Assembly (NCBI RefSeq): GCF_048264025.1
Contig: NZ_JBLXDN010000002.1
Span: 230,956 to 294,955 of the forward strand
Direction of reading: 5' to 3'
Length of the DNA: 64,000 bases
DNA from: Nitrincola sp048264025
Lineage (GTDB): Bacteria; Pseudomonadota; Gammaproteobacteria; Pseudomonadales; Balneatricaceae
Below, in pieces: positions 49,413-59,651 of the stretch (its first letter is position 1; each line of letters opens with the position of its first letter). The position numbers were made by a program, and so were the translations under genes. Under the pieces are notes generated by a model. That model was not told the origin of the DNA, ran no database searches, and worked only from the letters and a program-made list of their open reading frames with translations.

Positions 49413-51663
49413 GAAAATAGGTTCCGGCTTTGTCTGAAGATGTCATATCAATATGACCATTGTTACTCTCTACTATCTGTTTGACAAGATAAAGCCCAAC
49501 TCCAGTTCCGGTGGTTTTTTCAAATTGCTCGCCTCGATAGTATTTTCGAAATATCTTTGTTTTCACTGAATCTGGGATGCTCGGCCCATAGTTATGTACT
49601 TTAAGCGAAATGGCATGGTCAGCCTGCGTGATGACCCATATCGAAATGTCTGTGTCGTTGGTTGAATATTTCATAGCGTTATCGAGCAGGTTGGTAATGA
49701 CAATGTCCAGTAAAACCGGGTCAGGGCTTAAGATGTTATCTGGTCCGGAGATTACGGTGTTGACTTTTTTGTGCGGGTAGGTGTGTTGAATGGCGTTAAT
49801 ACCCTGTTGTACTACTGAGGGTAGATCTACCATGACGCGATGATTCGTGAGGCTTGTCCTGCTAAGTCTGTCATCGGCTGTAAGATTGTCCAGAAAGCCT
49901 CTCAGGCGATTAATGGCCAGATTAATGCGGTTGTTCATCACCTCGGTATCAGTGTAATTGCCCTGTGCTAGAGAGGCTTTGAGTACCGCATTTGCAGTAG
50001 CAATTGTTGCCAGAGGCGAGCGAATCTCGTGAGACAGCATAGTGATAAGCTGTTTGTGTTCGTGTAACGCATCATTGGCATCGTCTCTGGCTTTGCGTAA
50101 TGCTTTTTCCATGGCAACTCTTTCGGTTACGTCCATGCCTATGGACAGGATCATACCAGGATCGCCTTCACGGATATTAGGGTAGGGTGAGTTCACCCAC
50201 TCGCAGGTTATTTCCTTGCCAGAACGTGTGATGTTTTTATTGTGAACGTTCACGGAATCCTTTTCCTTGGCCGTTGTAATCATAACATTATCAAACATGG
50301 CGTCATCTTCAGCTTTGATAATGGTGCCAATGATATTTTTACCTAGGGCTTCGTCACGCGACCAGCCAAATATCCGAGTGGCGGCAATATTCCAGTCCTG
50401 GATATAACCTTTATGATCGAGGAGCATGAAGGCCAGTGGTGCGTTATCAAATAAGCTTCGAAACTTCTGCTCGCTTTTTTTCAGTTGCCTATTATAGTGC
50501 CCCATGAAACTGGCTATAACCGCAAAAAAAGTGGCCAGTATACTGGCTATGCCAAGACCAAAATAGATTCGACTCAGGTCGATGGATTCTTGCTTGGAAT
50601 GATGGATGAAGCCGTCCAGGGAGATATTCTCTGGCAGCATGCCTATCTCAGCATATACATCGGCCATATGTTGCCAGCGACCGGTAATCATATGGCCAGG
50701 TTCAATCAAATCTGTTCGCATTAAACTATGCATCTTTTCGGCTTCATGGCGAAGTGCTTCACGAGAGTGTGGCGTGGGGTATTGTTCCAGAATGATGTTG
50801 ATAATTTCTTCTGAATGATTCATGGCATATAGCCACCCCCGTAGACTTGCTCGACGAAAAGCCTCTACTTGTTCAGTATTTTCTGCAAGAAATGCCTGAG
50901 TGGTAAACAGTGTATCACCGTAAAAATCTATACCAACTGAGCGAGGTGAATAAATCTGATAGTCGATACCCAGTTTATCGAGCTCAAGTGTTTCGGTGGT
51001 GCTGTAAACAGATTGTGCTGCCACTCGGCCGACAATCAGTGGCATCAGGTTATATTCGTGTAAAACGGCATCAAATTGTTCGGTTCGGATGCCTTCACGT
51101 TTAAGGTAAGCAAATAACTCTGCCGAGCCTGGCTCTAACGCCACAGTTTGTCCGTCCAGATCACGTAGCGTCTGGAGTTGATTGTTGGTTCTGGCAATCA
51201 GAGCGAGGGGCGAGTGTTGAAATGTAACTGCAAGTGCGACGACCGGTTCTCCCTGATGAAAATGCAACAGCAGGTCTGACGTACCTATCCCAAATTCTGC
51301 TCGGCCTTGTAACACCTCAGTAATAGGGTCTCGGCCAGGGCGTGCTAGCAGCAGCTCAACCGAAAGCCCCTCTTCCTCATAGTAGCCCTTCGCAATAGCG
51401 GCGTAATAGCCGGCAAACTGGAACTGATGATTCCATTTCAACTGCAACCTGACGGTTTCTTGCGCCGCCATGCCTGCGGCTGGGCATAACAGGACCAGCA
51501 GCGATAAAAAAAACCGCCTGTAGGAGCCCGCTCTGCGGGCGAAAAACGAGCAAAATCGCTCGGAGACCGAGCGCCTACACAAGAACACAAAACCTGTGGT
51601 AGCCCGCTCCGTGGGAGAAGGGTTATGAAGGTTGGTGTGTGTTATTGAGCTTTGTAATGGCAT
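49381..51663 (-). CDS. sensor histidine kinase with periplasmic NMT1/THI5-like domain
   Basis: Up to 760 residues. After a signal-like segment (FFLSLLVLLCPAAGMAA, about 51-67) comes a periplasmic substrate-binding domain of the NMT1/THI5 type (about 70-320: VRLQLKWNHQFQFAGYYAAI, GIGTSDLLLHFHQGEP), a membrane segment (FGLGIASILATFFAVIASFM), a PAS domain (about 400-520), an H-box (MLSHEIRSPLATI) and ATPase motifs (N-box IVITNLLDNAMKYS; G2 TGTGVGLYLVKQIV). Such kinases sense small ligands through a fused binding protein. The first 50 codons run through a REP cluster (51519-51620) and the ATG at 51663 has no ribosome site, so the true start is unclear. Confidence 0.85.
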   Translation of the reverse strand: MPLQSSITHTNLHNPSPTERATTGFVFLCRRSVSERFCSFFARRAGSYRRFFLSLLVLLCPAAGMAAQETVRLQLKWNHQFQFAGYYAAIAKGYYEEEGLSVELLLARPGRDPITEVLQGRAEFGIGTSDLLLHFHQGEPVVALAVTFQHSPLALIARTNNQLQTLRDLDGQTVALEPGSAELFAYLKREGIRTEQFDAVLHEYNLMPLIVGRVAAQSVYSTTETLELDKLGIDYQIYSPRSVGIDFYGDTLFTTQAFLAENTEQVEAFRRASLRGWLYAMNHSEEIINIILEQYPTPHSREALRHEAEKMHSLMRTDLIEPGHMITGRWQHMADVYAEIGMLPENISLDGFIHHSKQESIDLSRIYFGLGIASILATFFAVIASFMGHYNRQLKKSEQKFRSLFDNAPLAFMLLDHKGYIQDWNIAATRIFGWSRDEALGKNIIGTIIKAEDDAMFDNVMITTAKEKDSVNVHNKNITRSGKEITCEWVNSPYPNIREGDPGMILSIGMDVTERVAMEKALRKARDDANDALHEHKQLITMLSHEIRSPLATIATANAVLKASLAQGNYTDTEVMNNRINLAINRLRGFLDNLTADDRLSRTSLTNHRVMVDLPSVVQQGINAIQHTYPHKKVNTVISGPDNILSPDPVLLDIVITNLLDNAMKYSTNDTDISIWVITQADHAISLKVHNYGPSIPDSVKTKIFRKYYRGEQFEKTTGTGVGLYLVKQIVESNNGHIDMTSSDKAGTYFHVTFPAYKQV
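51519..51620. repeat. REP-type cluster over the 5' end of the sensor kinase gene
   Basis: Three divergent units: TGTAGGAGCCCGCTCTGCGG from 51519, TCGCTCGGAGACCGAGCGCC from 51556, and TGTGGTAGCCCGCTCCGTGG from 51595. They occupy what would be codons about 15-48 of the kinase, just before its signal peptide, and keep the frame open. Confidence 0.8.
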
Positions 51664-51935
51664 TTTTAGTGTTGTTAGTTGGTTGAATTGCCTAGGTTTA
51701 AATTAAATCTATTTGGTTTGAAATGGATAGACAGAAAATGAAAGAAACCGTAATAGATCGTGTGATGAGCCAGCTGACCCCAGCGTGATTAAATAAAAAC
51801 ACTAAAAAAAGAACGGACATGGGCAGGGAGCTCATCTGCTTTGCCTGTCTCCGTCTGGATCAATTTATAACATCAGCCAGCTTGTTTAGGCCAGCGTGTT
51901 GGTGGAATAAACATAAAAACGGGGAACGGGGAATC
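51664..51935. other. divergent intergenic region of kinase and giant protein
   Basis: 272 bp, AT-rich in its left half, between the kinase start and the ATG at 51936. No confident promoter or operator was found. An in-frame upstream ATG at 51819 exists but lacks a ribosome site, and the 39 residues it would add do not look like part of the protein. Confidence 0.5.
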
Positions 51936-54900
51936 ATGTCACAAGGCTATGCCTGGAATGTCGATGGGGCCGTGCGCAAGTTACGTCGGCTAGTATCTAA
52001 GAAGGTTACTCCCAATGCTGATGACAGCTCTCAACCTAAGGGTGTGGATTCCCCTCCTATCTTGAGTAAAAAAAGCCTGAGTAAGAAATGCCTGAGGTAT
52101 AGCGTGCTCAGTGTGTTGCTGTTGAGCCCTGCTGCTTTTGCCAGTAGTAATTTCAGCGTCTCAGTAACGGCTGGTGGAGGCGCCACCACTATACTTCCTG
52201 GTGTGCCGACCACACTGCAGATTGAGCTTAATAACACCACCGGATCGCCACTCTCTACAGTTTCATTTAGCCAATCTCTGCCCGGTAATACTAATGCCGG
52301 TTTACGTATCAGTGGTGCGGCAAGCAATAGCTGTGGTGGAACGCTGACGGCTGATCCAGATACGCAACTGATCAGCCTTGCCGGTGCATCAATATCGGGT
52401 GATGCCAGTTGTACTATCAGCGTACCGATTGTAGCTTATAGTGATACGGGTTCTTCGGCATCTCATAGTTACTCGCTCATAGCCGGTAGTGTCAGTGCAA
52501 CGCGCGATGCGGTAGGTATTACCAATGGAACCGGTGGTGCTCAGTCCTACACCGTCAATGCCGTTTCACGTCCTACCTGGTCAAAAGGTTTTCCTGATGG
52601 TAATGGCACCATTATCCTCGGTGGCTCTACGGGTACCCTGAGAATTACCGTCAATAACCCGGCCAGTATTCCCCTGACTAATTTCAGTTTTACCGATGTA
52701 TTCCCCACCAGTGGTGCGGGCGGCGCGGTGATTGAGCCTACGGGTGTAGCTGCAACGGGCAGTTGTGTCGGTGGCAGTGTTGGTGCCGTTATTGATTTGA
52801 CCCCGGGAGCTGCTGCGCAGGTGGCTGTTTCTGGTGGCACCTTGAGTGCAGGTCAAAGCTGTACCATTGATGTACCCATTCAGGCGCGCCAAACCAACGG
52901 CAATTATACGCTGACGTCAACAAACACCCTGCAAACGTCTTCATTCAATAGTGATGAAGGGCTGCGTCCGGCATCCAATGCCAGCCGAAATATCACTGTC
53001 CGTTCCCCCCTGACTGTTGGTAAAGGCTTTGCGGCTTCTCCGCTTTCCAGTGGGGAAGAGAGTACCTTTACCATTACGCTGGGAAATACGGGTACAACAG
53101 ATTTAACCGGCGTTGAGTTCACCGATAGCTTGCCTAGCGGTTTGAGTTTGTCGGGTGTGCCGTCTCCTATTATTTCCGGTACAGGCTGTACGGCAAGTAG
53201 CCTAATAGTCAATGGGAATGATCTTGAAGCTAGCGGCATTACCATCCCTGCTGGAGGCACTTGTACCCTTACGGCGACTTACTCTGGGATAACAGGAACC
53301 AGCGACGAACCGACCACCTATACTAATACAATACCTCAGGGCGACGTGACTGTTGTCGGTCAACCGGGAATCATCAGCCAGTCAGCTTCGGCTACGGTGA
53401 TGATTGCCGACCGCCTGCGGGTACTCAAATCCCGCCAGACTGGCACAAGTGCGGCACCGGGTAATGCGGTTGAGTACCGAGTTACAGTACAGAACTTCTC
53501 TGCTGCGCCAATCAGTAATGTCAGTGTGGAAGACACTTTGACACAGGGTTCAAGCTTTCTGACAGGTACGATCAATGGGGTGGATTATACACCCAGCCTG
53601 TCAGCGGCCTGTGGCGTACTTGGGGACGCTAATGCGCTCAATGCGACTGATCTGGAATTTACCATTCCGACCCTGCCAGGCAGAGCGTCGGCCACGAGTC
53701 CAGGGACTTGTACCATCAGCTTCTGGGCGATGATTGATCCTGAGCGCGCCAGTGGTTCAACCAGCAACCAGATTCAATCTGGCCAGGTTTGTTTCAATGA
53801 TGGTTCAGAATTCTGCAACCAGGTGCCATCTGACTCGGTTTCCTACAGCTATCAGTCTGTTGTCGACGTGCAAAAGCGCTTTGCCGGTGCAACATCCTTA
53901 ACCCGCTCCGAAGGCACGGTTGTGCAAATGCGAATTCGGGTGCGTAACTTCTCTTCTGAGCCGCTGATCGCCTTAACCATCAGTGATACCCTGCCTGGCA
54001 GTGGCTTGCAGCAGTTGCGTGTTGCCACGCCATCCAATGCCAGTACAAGCTGTGGTGGCACGATTGACGCTGAAGCTGGTTCGACTTCTGTCGCTTTAAA
54101 TGCCGGTACAGTGCCTGCCGCTACAGGCGGCAATGCGGGCGAATGTGATCTCTACGTGGATGTGGTCGGATCGGCAGGCATCTACGATAACACCGCCAGT
54201 GTGGGGGGTACTCAACAACTGGTGAACGGTAGTAATCGCAACATCCTGGGAGTTGACTCAAATACTGCACGGGTTACCTATACCTCCGCACTGTCAGCTA
54301 CCAAAGCCTTCAGCCCTGCCAGTGTGAGCTCTGGTGGTCGTTCTACTGTGACCATCCGTTTGAATAATAATGATGCGTTACCGCTTACCAATGTGTCGGT
54401 AATCGATCCCTTACCGACAGGTATGCAGCTTGCCAGTCCGCCAAATGCCTATAGTAGCTGTGCTGGAAACCCGGTAATTGTCGCGGCTGCCGGTAGCGAC
54501 TCACTGAGCATGAGCGATGCCAGCATTGCAGGTAATAGCAGTTGTGACCTGTTGTTTGATGTAGTGGCTTCAGGTAGCAGTAGTTGGGTAAACACGCTTC
54601 CTGCAGGCAATATCACGGCTGATAACAATATCAGCAATCAAACCCCCGTGAGCGCCACACTGAATCACCAGGTCGCCACAGTACCCACCTTGTCCAAGGG
54701 CATTGTGCCTGCCAATGTGGCGCCGGGAGAGGCCGCCACCCTGACGATCACTATTACCAATGGTGTCAGTGCCGTCAGCAACTTGTCGGTGACTGACTTC
54801 TTCACTCTTGATGGTCTTGAGACTGGCGAACTGAACGGCATGCGTATTGCTTCGCCAGCTCTGGCCAGTACCACTTGTCCTGCGGGCAACGTGCAGGCAC

Positions 54901-57900
54901 AGCCCAATGGCACCTTTGTGAGTCTGTCGGGTGCGGCTCTGGATGCAGGGGCCGCCTGCGAAGTCAGTGTGCGTGTTACCTCGGTGCAACCAGGTACTAT
55001 CACCAACATCATTCCGCAAAACTCAATCACGACGGCGCAGGGGGTGACAAACACTTCTACCAGCGCTGAATCTTCCATGACGACGTCCACTGCCGTGGCT
55101 GTTATTAAGGAATTTGTGCCTAATGTGGTAGATGTCAATGAACGGGCACGTTTGCGTATTACCTTTAATAATGCCAGCCCGGTTAACTTGACCAACTTCA
55201 GTATTGAAGATGTGTTCCCCAGTGGTTTGAGCGTTCCGGCAGGCCCGAACTCTGTCACTACCTGTGGCCCATCGGCTGTCGTTTCCTGGCCTGGCAGTGA
55301 TCGTGTACATCTGCAAGGTGGGGTATTAGCTGGCGCTACGGCTGGAAGTGTTAATAGCTGCTATCTGGAACTGGATGTTGTAGCCAACGCGGCTGGCGAG
55401 TTCCTAAATACAATTCCAGCCAACTCGCTGGAAGTCGGTGGAACCCCTATTACCCATCCGCCTACTGAAGATACCCTCTATGTCCAACCGCCTTTGCAAG
55501 TATTTAAGGCGATTGCAAATACCACCCTGGATAATCCTGCCCCAGGTGGTTTTACCACCGGCTCTGCCACTACGGCCGCGGGTGTCGCACGCACCCTGAC
55601 GATCCGCATTGTTAATCCAGGTGCCACGGCTGTATCGGGCATGCAGTTAACCGACTCCTTACCGGATGGAATGGTGGTTGCCCAGCCAAACCCTATCATT
55701 ACCAACAGCTGTAATGGCAGTGTGACAGCATTTGAGTCAGCAACCGCGGTGCGCCTGTCAGGGGGAACCTTGGCCGGTGGTGCAACCTGTGAAATCACCT
55801 TGCCGGTGTTGAGCAATACACCCGGAAACTACATCAACGAGATTCCAGCCGGTGCTCTAACTACCACCGAAGGAGTGAGTAACGAAGAGCCTACAACTGC
55901 CGAGCTGATCGTGGCGACACCACCTTCAGTGAGCAAAGAGTTCAATCCGGCTGTGATTCCATCTGGTGGCACTTCACGTCTAACTATTAACATTTACAAT
56001 CTCAATAGTCAGGATATGACGTTGACTCAGGCGTTGGTCGATAATCTGCCCAATGCGCCTGGGCCGATGCGGGTTGCAAGCACACCTAATCTGGGTGGAA
56101 CCTGTAGCAGCGTCACCGCCGCCGCGAATAGTGATTCAATTACCCTGGCTTCCGGCGCCACAGTGCCTGCGGGAGGCTGTACCATCGAGGTAGATGTAAC
56201 CGCTACCGCAGCAGGGGAGCATATCAACACGATTCCTAGCGGCGCCTTAAGCACCAATCTAGGCAGTAATGAAGACCCAGTGAACGTGCCTCTGCTTGTC
56301 AGCACAGCGGGTTACATATCAGGACGCGTGTTCCTGGATAACACCAGCCCAGCCCCTAATGGCAGCTTTGAGTCAACCACAGACCAGCCGTTGGCCGGCG
56401 TACTGATCGAACTGCGTAGTGGTCTGGATTGCTCAGGTACGCTTGTTGGAACTACAACCACCAACTTGGCAGGCAACTACCTGTTCAGCGGCCTGGCGGC
56501 AGGAAGCTATTCTGTCTGCGAGACACAGCCTGACGGCTTGTTGAATGGCGAAACAACAGCGGGTAACCCTGTGGGTGGTGGAAGCTCAGGCACGGCCAGT
56601 AATCCCAATGCTGATGCCAGTCAGATCACCGGTGTAGTACTGGCTGATCTAGGTGGCGGTGATGTCAGTGGATCAATAAACAATGACTTCGCCGAGTGGG
56701 CCCCTTCCACGCTGAGCGGTGTGGTGTTTGAAGATCATAACAATAACGGCATCCAGAATGGCAGTGATGCGGGTATTCCCGGTCAGACGATTCGTCTGGT
56801 CGGTACCGATGTGAACGGCGTCAGCATCAATCGTGAAACCACAACGGATGCCAATGGCCACTATAGTTTCACCGATCTGCCGCCGGGCTCCTATGCAATT
56901 GAGCAGCCAAATCAGCCTGACAATACCGTCAATGGTCAGACAATTCCCGGCGCTGTTCCTAATGGTACAGTGGGTACACCCACAGCATCGACTGATCTAC
57001 CAAGTGGTATCAGCAGCATTGTCTTGCCACCCAATACCATCAGCAGCAATAATAATTTTGCTGAGCTGCCGCTGAGTGGGACTGTCAGAGGACAAGTGTT
57101 CCTGGACTACGATAGTAGCCAATCCCTGAACGGACCGGATCATGGTATTGCTGATCAAGTCATTCGTTTAACCGGTGCTGACGTTAATGGCAATCCCATC
57201 ACTCAGGAAACCACAACCGATGCGCAAGGCAACTTCTTGTTCACCGGACTGCCAGCCGGTACTTACACGCTGGAGCAGCCAGATCAACCTGCCGGAACAA
57301 TCAACCTCCTGCCGGTAGCGGGTTCCGCTGGTGGTACGCCAGCTAATCCAGGTGCGCCGAGTAGTCAGATTAGCGCTATAGATCTGACCAACACGACGCT
57401 GTCTGCGGGTAACCTGTTCCCTGAAGTCCCAGGTCCACATCCTGATTTGACCTTGGATATCACCGTATCTAATGATGTCTTTTCCGATGGTGGTGGCACT
57501 GGCTTCTACACCCTTATACCCGGAAACGTCGGCTCTGCAGACAGCAGTGGCACCGTCACCGTGGTCAGTGAATTACCACCAGGGGTCACCTTTAGAAATT
57601 TTGAAGGGACTCATCCAGACTGGAGCTGCTCTATTGTTGGACAGACAGTCACCTGTACCACTGAGGAGGTGATTCCTGCGACCAGCAACGCACCCAACAT
57701 AGTGGTGCAGGTGGATGTGGAGCCAGGTGGTTCTGGCAGCATTTTGACCAACCATAGCCGTATTTCTGGAGGCAGCGAGCCTGAAGGGTTACAGGGCAAT
57801 AACCTGGCACAGATTCCGATTGAAATCATCGGTGTTGCTGAGTCAGCCAGTGTGCAGGGTACCGTCTGGCTTGATGGCAACAGTGACGGTGTACGCCAGC

Positions 57901-59651
57901 CAGGTGAGTCGGTTTTGTCTGACTGGACGGTTGAGTTGTTGAAAGACGGTGTATTGGTCGCCACTCAACAAACCAATGCCCAAGGGGAATATCACTTTAC
58001 CAATCTGCCACCGGGCAGTGGCTATGATATTCGCTTCCGTCATCCGGAAACCCGTCTGTTATATGGTAATCCGGTGACCAATGAGCAGGGTAACTCTGAC
58101 AACCCAGCCAATGCCTCTGTCAATGGAGGGTATTTGCAGGGTATGGAGCTGGCCTCAGGTCAGAACTATGTGGAACAGAGCTTGCCACTTGATCCGGCCG
58201 GTGTTGTCTATGATGCGGTGACACGTGAACCTGTTTCAGGCGCACAAGTCACCTTGCAAGGACCGGCTGGTTTCAACCCAGCTACACATTTGCTGAGTGG
58301 ATCAGCCAATGTCGTGACCGGCTCAGATGGTTTTTATCAATTCCTGCTGATGCCTGGGGCCCCAGATGGGGAATACAATCTCACGATCACCAACTATCCA
58401 TCGGGTTATCTGCAGTCGCCATCAACGATGATACCGGCCTGTAATGGTAGCTTGACGGTCGGAGCTACACCTTCGCCTGCGCTGATTCAAAACTCGCCGT
58501 TGGCACCAGGTAGCGCCGTAACCATGCATGAACCATCGGCCTGTGACGGTATTCTGCCAGGTGGCTCGAATACAACTCAGTATTACTTTGCGTTCAACTT
58601 GTCATCGACATCTGCGGATGTGCTTAACAACCACATCCCGCTAGATCCGCTGCTGGAAGGCGCTGTTCGGGTAGTAAAAACCACGCCTAAGAGTGATGTC
58701 AGTCGCGGTGAACTGGTGCCTTACCAGATTTCAGCAACCAACACGCTCTCGTCAGTACTGCACAATATCGTGTTACAGGATCAGATCCCGGCCGGTTTCC
58801 AGTATGTACGTGGTTCAGCGAGCTTGAATGGCTTTGAATCAGAACCTGAAATCAATGGGCGTAACCTGCAATGGCCGGAACGCACTTTGGCCGCCGGTGA
58901 AGAAGTCATCATTCAGCTGTTGCTGGTGGTCGGTTCCGGGGTTGAGTTCAATGAATATGTGAACCGTGCCTGGGCACTCAACAGTCTGGCCAATACGCGG
59001 GTATCTAATATTGGCACCGCCACGGTACGCGTGGTTCCGGATCCTATCTTTGACTGTACAGACATCATTGGACAGGTCTTTGATGACCAAAACCGTGATG
59101 GCTATCAGAACGAGGGAGAACCCGGCATTCCGAGGGCGCGTCTGGCTTCACCACGCGGCTGGTTGATCACCACTGATGATTATGGACGCTTCCATGTCGC
59201 CTGTGCAGATGTTCCCAGTGAACTGCGCGGTGGCAACTTCATTCTCAAGCTGGATGAACGCAGTCTGCCAAGCGGTTACCGCGTGACTACTGAAAACCCA
59301 CGGGTTGTACGTGTGACACAGGGACGCATGGTGAAACTGAACTTCGGTGCCGCGATTCATCGAGTTGTGCGCCTGGATCTGAGTTCAGCAGTCTTTACTG
59401 AAGCACATGAGTTACGTCCTAACTACGCGAAACAGATGCAAGAAGTCTTGCCACTGTTGCAAGAAGAACCCTCCATTCTGCGCATTGCCTATCAGCTCGA
59501 CATGGGCGGTGATATAGATCATGCACGTGAGCGGATCGGTGCTGTAAGAGCCTGGCTTGAAGAGCACTGGGAAGAACAGGGCTGTTGTTATGACTTGAGA
59601 ATCGAAGAAGAAATTGTTCCAGGTGCTGAGCGTATAGAGGTAACCCAATGA
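51936..59651 (+). CDS. giant exported DUF11/SdrD-B-like repeat protein
   Basis: 2571 residues. A long charged N-region ends in a signal peptide (LSVLLLSPAAFASS, cleavage near 68-70). About ten DUF11-like immunoglobulin-type repeats follow, starting near 72, 211, 357, 491, 640, 784, 912, 1053, 1184 and 1328, each with KxF..P..V..G..STLTI.., a D.LP.G strand and a C...I.V strand. Then SdrD-B/prealbumin-like domains near 1459, 1590, 1714, 1970 and 2376 (GVVFEDHNNNGIQNG, GTVWLDGNSDGVRQPGES), further DUF11-like units near 1836 and 2242, and a carboxypeptidase-regulatory-like unit near 2088. Residues 2479-2571 resemble a degenerate OmpA domain. No LPXTG, RTX or autotransporter barrel. GGGGAATC precedes the ATG. 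The stop overlaps the next start (ATGA). Likely a surface adhesin or scaffold. Confidence 0.85.
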   Translation: MSQGYAWNVDGAVRKLRRLVSKKVTPNADDSSQPKGVDSPPILSKKSLSKKCLRYSVLSVLLLSPAAFASSNFSVSVTAGGGATTILPGVPTTLQIELNNTTGSPLSTVSFSQSLPGNTNAGLRISGAASNSCGGTLTADPDTQLISLAGASISGDASCTISVPIVAYSDTGSSASHSYSLIAGSVSATRDAVGITNGTGGAQSYTVNAVSRPTWSKGFPDGNGTIILGGSTGTLRITVNNPASIPLTNFSFTDVFPTSGAGGAVIEPTGVAATGSCVGGSVGAVIDLTPGAAAQVAVSGGTLSAGQSCTIDVPIQARQTNGNYTLTSTNTLQTSSFNSDEGLRPASNASRNITVRSPLTVGKGFAASPLSSGEESTFTITLGNTGTTDLTGVEFTDSLPSGLSLSGVPSPIISGTGCTASSLIVNGNDLEASGITIPAGGTCTLTATYSGITGTSDEPTTYTNTIPQGDVTVVGQPGIISQSASATVMIADRLRVLKSRQTGTSAAPGNAVEYRVTVQNFSAAPISNVSVEDTLTQGSSFLTGTINGVDYTPSLSAACGVLGDANALNATDLEFTIPTLPGRASATSPGTCTISFWAMIDPERASGSTSNQIQSGQVCFNDGSEFCNQVPSDSVSYSYQSVVDVQKRFAGATSLTRSEGTVVQMRIRVRNFSSEPLIALTISDTLPGSGLQQLRVATPSNASTSCGGTIDAEAGSTSVALNAGTVPAATGGNAGECDLYVDVVGSAGIYDNTASVGGTQQLVNGSNRNILGVDSNTARVTYTSALSATKAFSPASVSSGGRSTVTIRLNNNDALPLTNVSVIDPLPTGMQLASPPNAYSSCAGNPVIVAAAGSDSLSMSDASIAGNSSCDLLFDVVASGSSSWVNTLPAGNITADNNISNQTPVSATLNHQVATVPTLSKGIVPANVAPGEAATLTITITNGVSAVSNLSVTDFFTLDGLETGELNGMRIASPALASTTCPAGNVQAQPNGTFVSLSGAALDAGAACEVSVRVTSVQPGTITNIIPQNSITTAQGVTNTSTSAESSMTTSTAVAVIKEFVPNVVDVNERARLRITFNNASPVNLTNFSIEDVFPSGLSVPAGPNSVTTCGPSAVVSWPGSDRVHLQGGVLAGATAGSVNSCYLELDVVANAAGEFLNTIPANSLEVGGTPITHPPTEDTLYVQPPLQVFKAIANTTLDNPAPGGFTTGSATTAAGVARTLTIRIVNPGATAVSGMQLTDSLPDGMVVAQPNPIITNSCNGSVTAFESATAVRLSGGTLAGGATCEITLPVLSNTPGNYINEIPAGALTTTEGVSNEEPTTAELIVATPPSVSKEFNPAVIPSGGTSRLTINIYNLNSQDMTLTQALVDNLPNAPGPMRVASTPNLGGTCSSVTAAANSDSITLASGATVPAGGCTIEVDVTATAAGEHINTIPSGALSTNLGSNEDPVNVPLLVSTAGYISGRVFLDNTSPAPNGSFESTTDQPLAGVLIELRSGLDCSGTLVGTTTTNLAGNYLFSGLAAGSYSVCETQPDGLLNGETTAGNPVGGGSSGTASNPNADASQITGVVLADLGGGDVSGSINNDFAEWAPSTLSGVVFEDHNNNGIQNGSDAGIPGQTIRLVGTDVNGVSINRETTTDANGHYSFTDLPPGSYAIEQPNQPDNTVNGQTIPGAVPNGTVGTPTASTDLPSGISSIVLPPNTISSNNNFAELPLSGTVRGQVFLDYDSSQSLNGPDHGIADQVIRLTGADVNGNPITQETTTDAQGNFLFTGLPAGTYTLEQPDQPAGTINLLPVAGSAGGTPANPGAPSSQISAIDLTNTTLSAGNLFPEVPGPHPDLTLDITVSNDVFSDGGGTGFYTLIPGNVGSADSSGTVTVVSELPPGVTFRNFEGTHPDWSCSIVGQTVTCTTEEVIPATSNAPNIVVQVDVEPGGSGSILTNHSRISGGSEPEGLQGNNLAQIPIEIIGVAESASVQGTVWLDGNSDGVRQPGESVLSDWTVELLKDGVLVATQQTNAQGEYHFTNLPPGSGYDIRFRHPETRLLYGNPVTNEQGNSDNPANASVNGGYLQGMELASGQNYVEQSLPLDPAGVVYDAVTREPVSGAQVTLQGPAGFNPATHLLSGSANVVTGSDGFYQFLLMPGAPDGEYNLTITNYPSGYLQSPSTMIPACNGSLTVGATPSPALIQNSPLAPGSAVTMHEPSACDGILPGGSNTTQYYFAFNLSSTSADVLNNHIPLDPLLEGAVRVVKTTPKSDVSRGELVPYQISATNTLSSVLHNIVLQDQIPAGFQYVRGSASLNGFESEPEINGRNLQWPERTLAAGEEVIIQLLLVVGSGVEFNEYVNRAWALNSLANTRVSNIGTATVRVVPDPIFDCTDIIGQVFDDQNRDGYQNEGEPGIPRARLASPRGWLITTDDYGRFHVACADVPSELRGGNFILKLDERSLPSGYRVTTENPRVVRVTQGRMVKLNFGAAIHRVVRLDLSSAVFTEAHELRPNYAKQMQEVLPLLQEEPSILRIAYQLDMGGDIDHARERIGAVRAWLEEHWEEQGCCYDLRIEEEIVPGAERIEVTQ

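Noticed and set aside
51936..59651. Giant protein as RTX adhesin or classical autotransporter
   Set aside because: No GGxGxD nonapeptides, no C-terminal barrel and no type I secretion genes; an N-terminal Sec signal is present.
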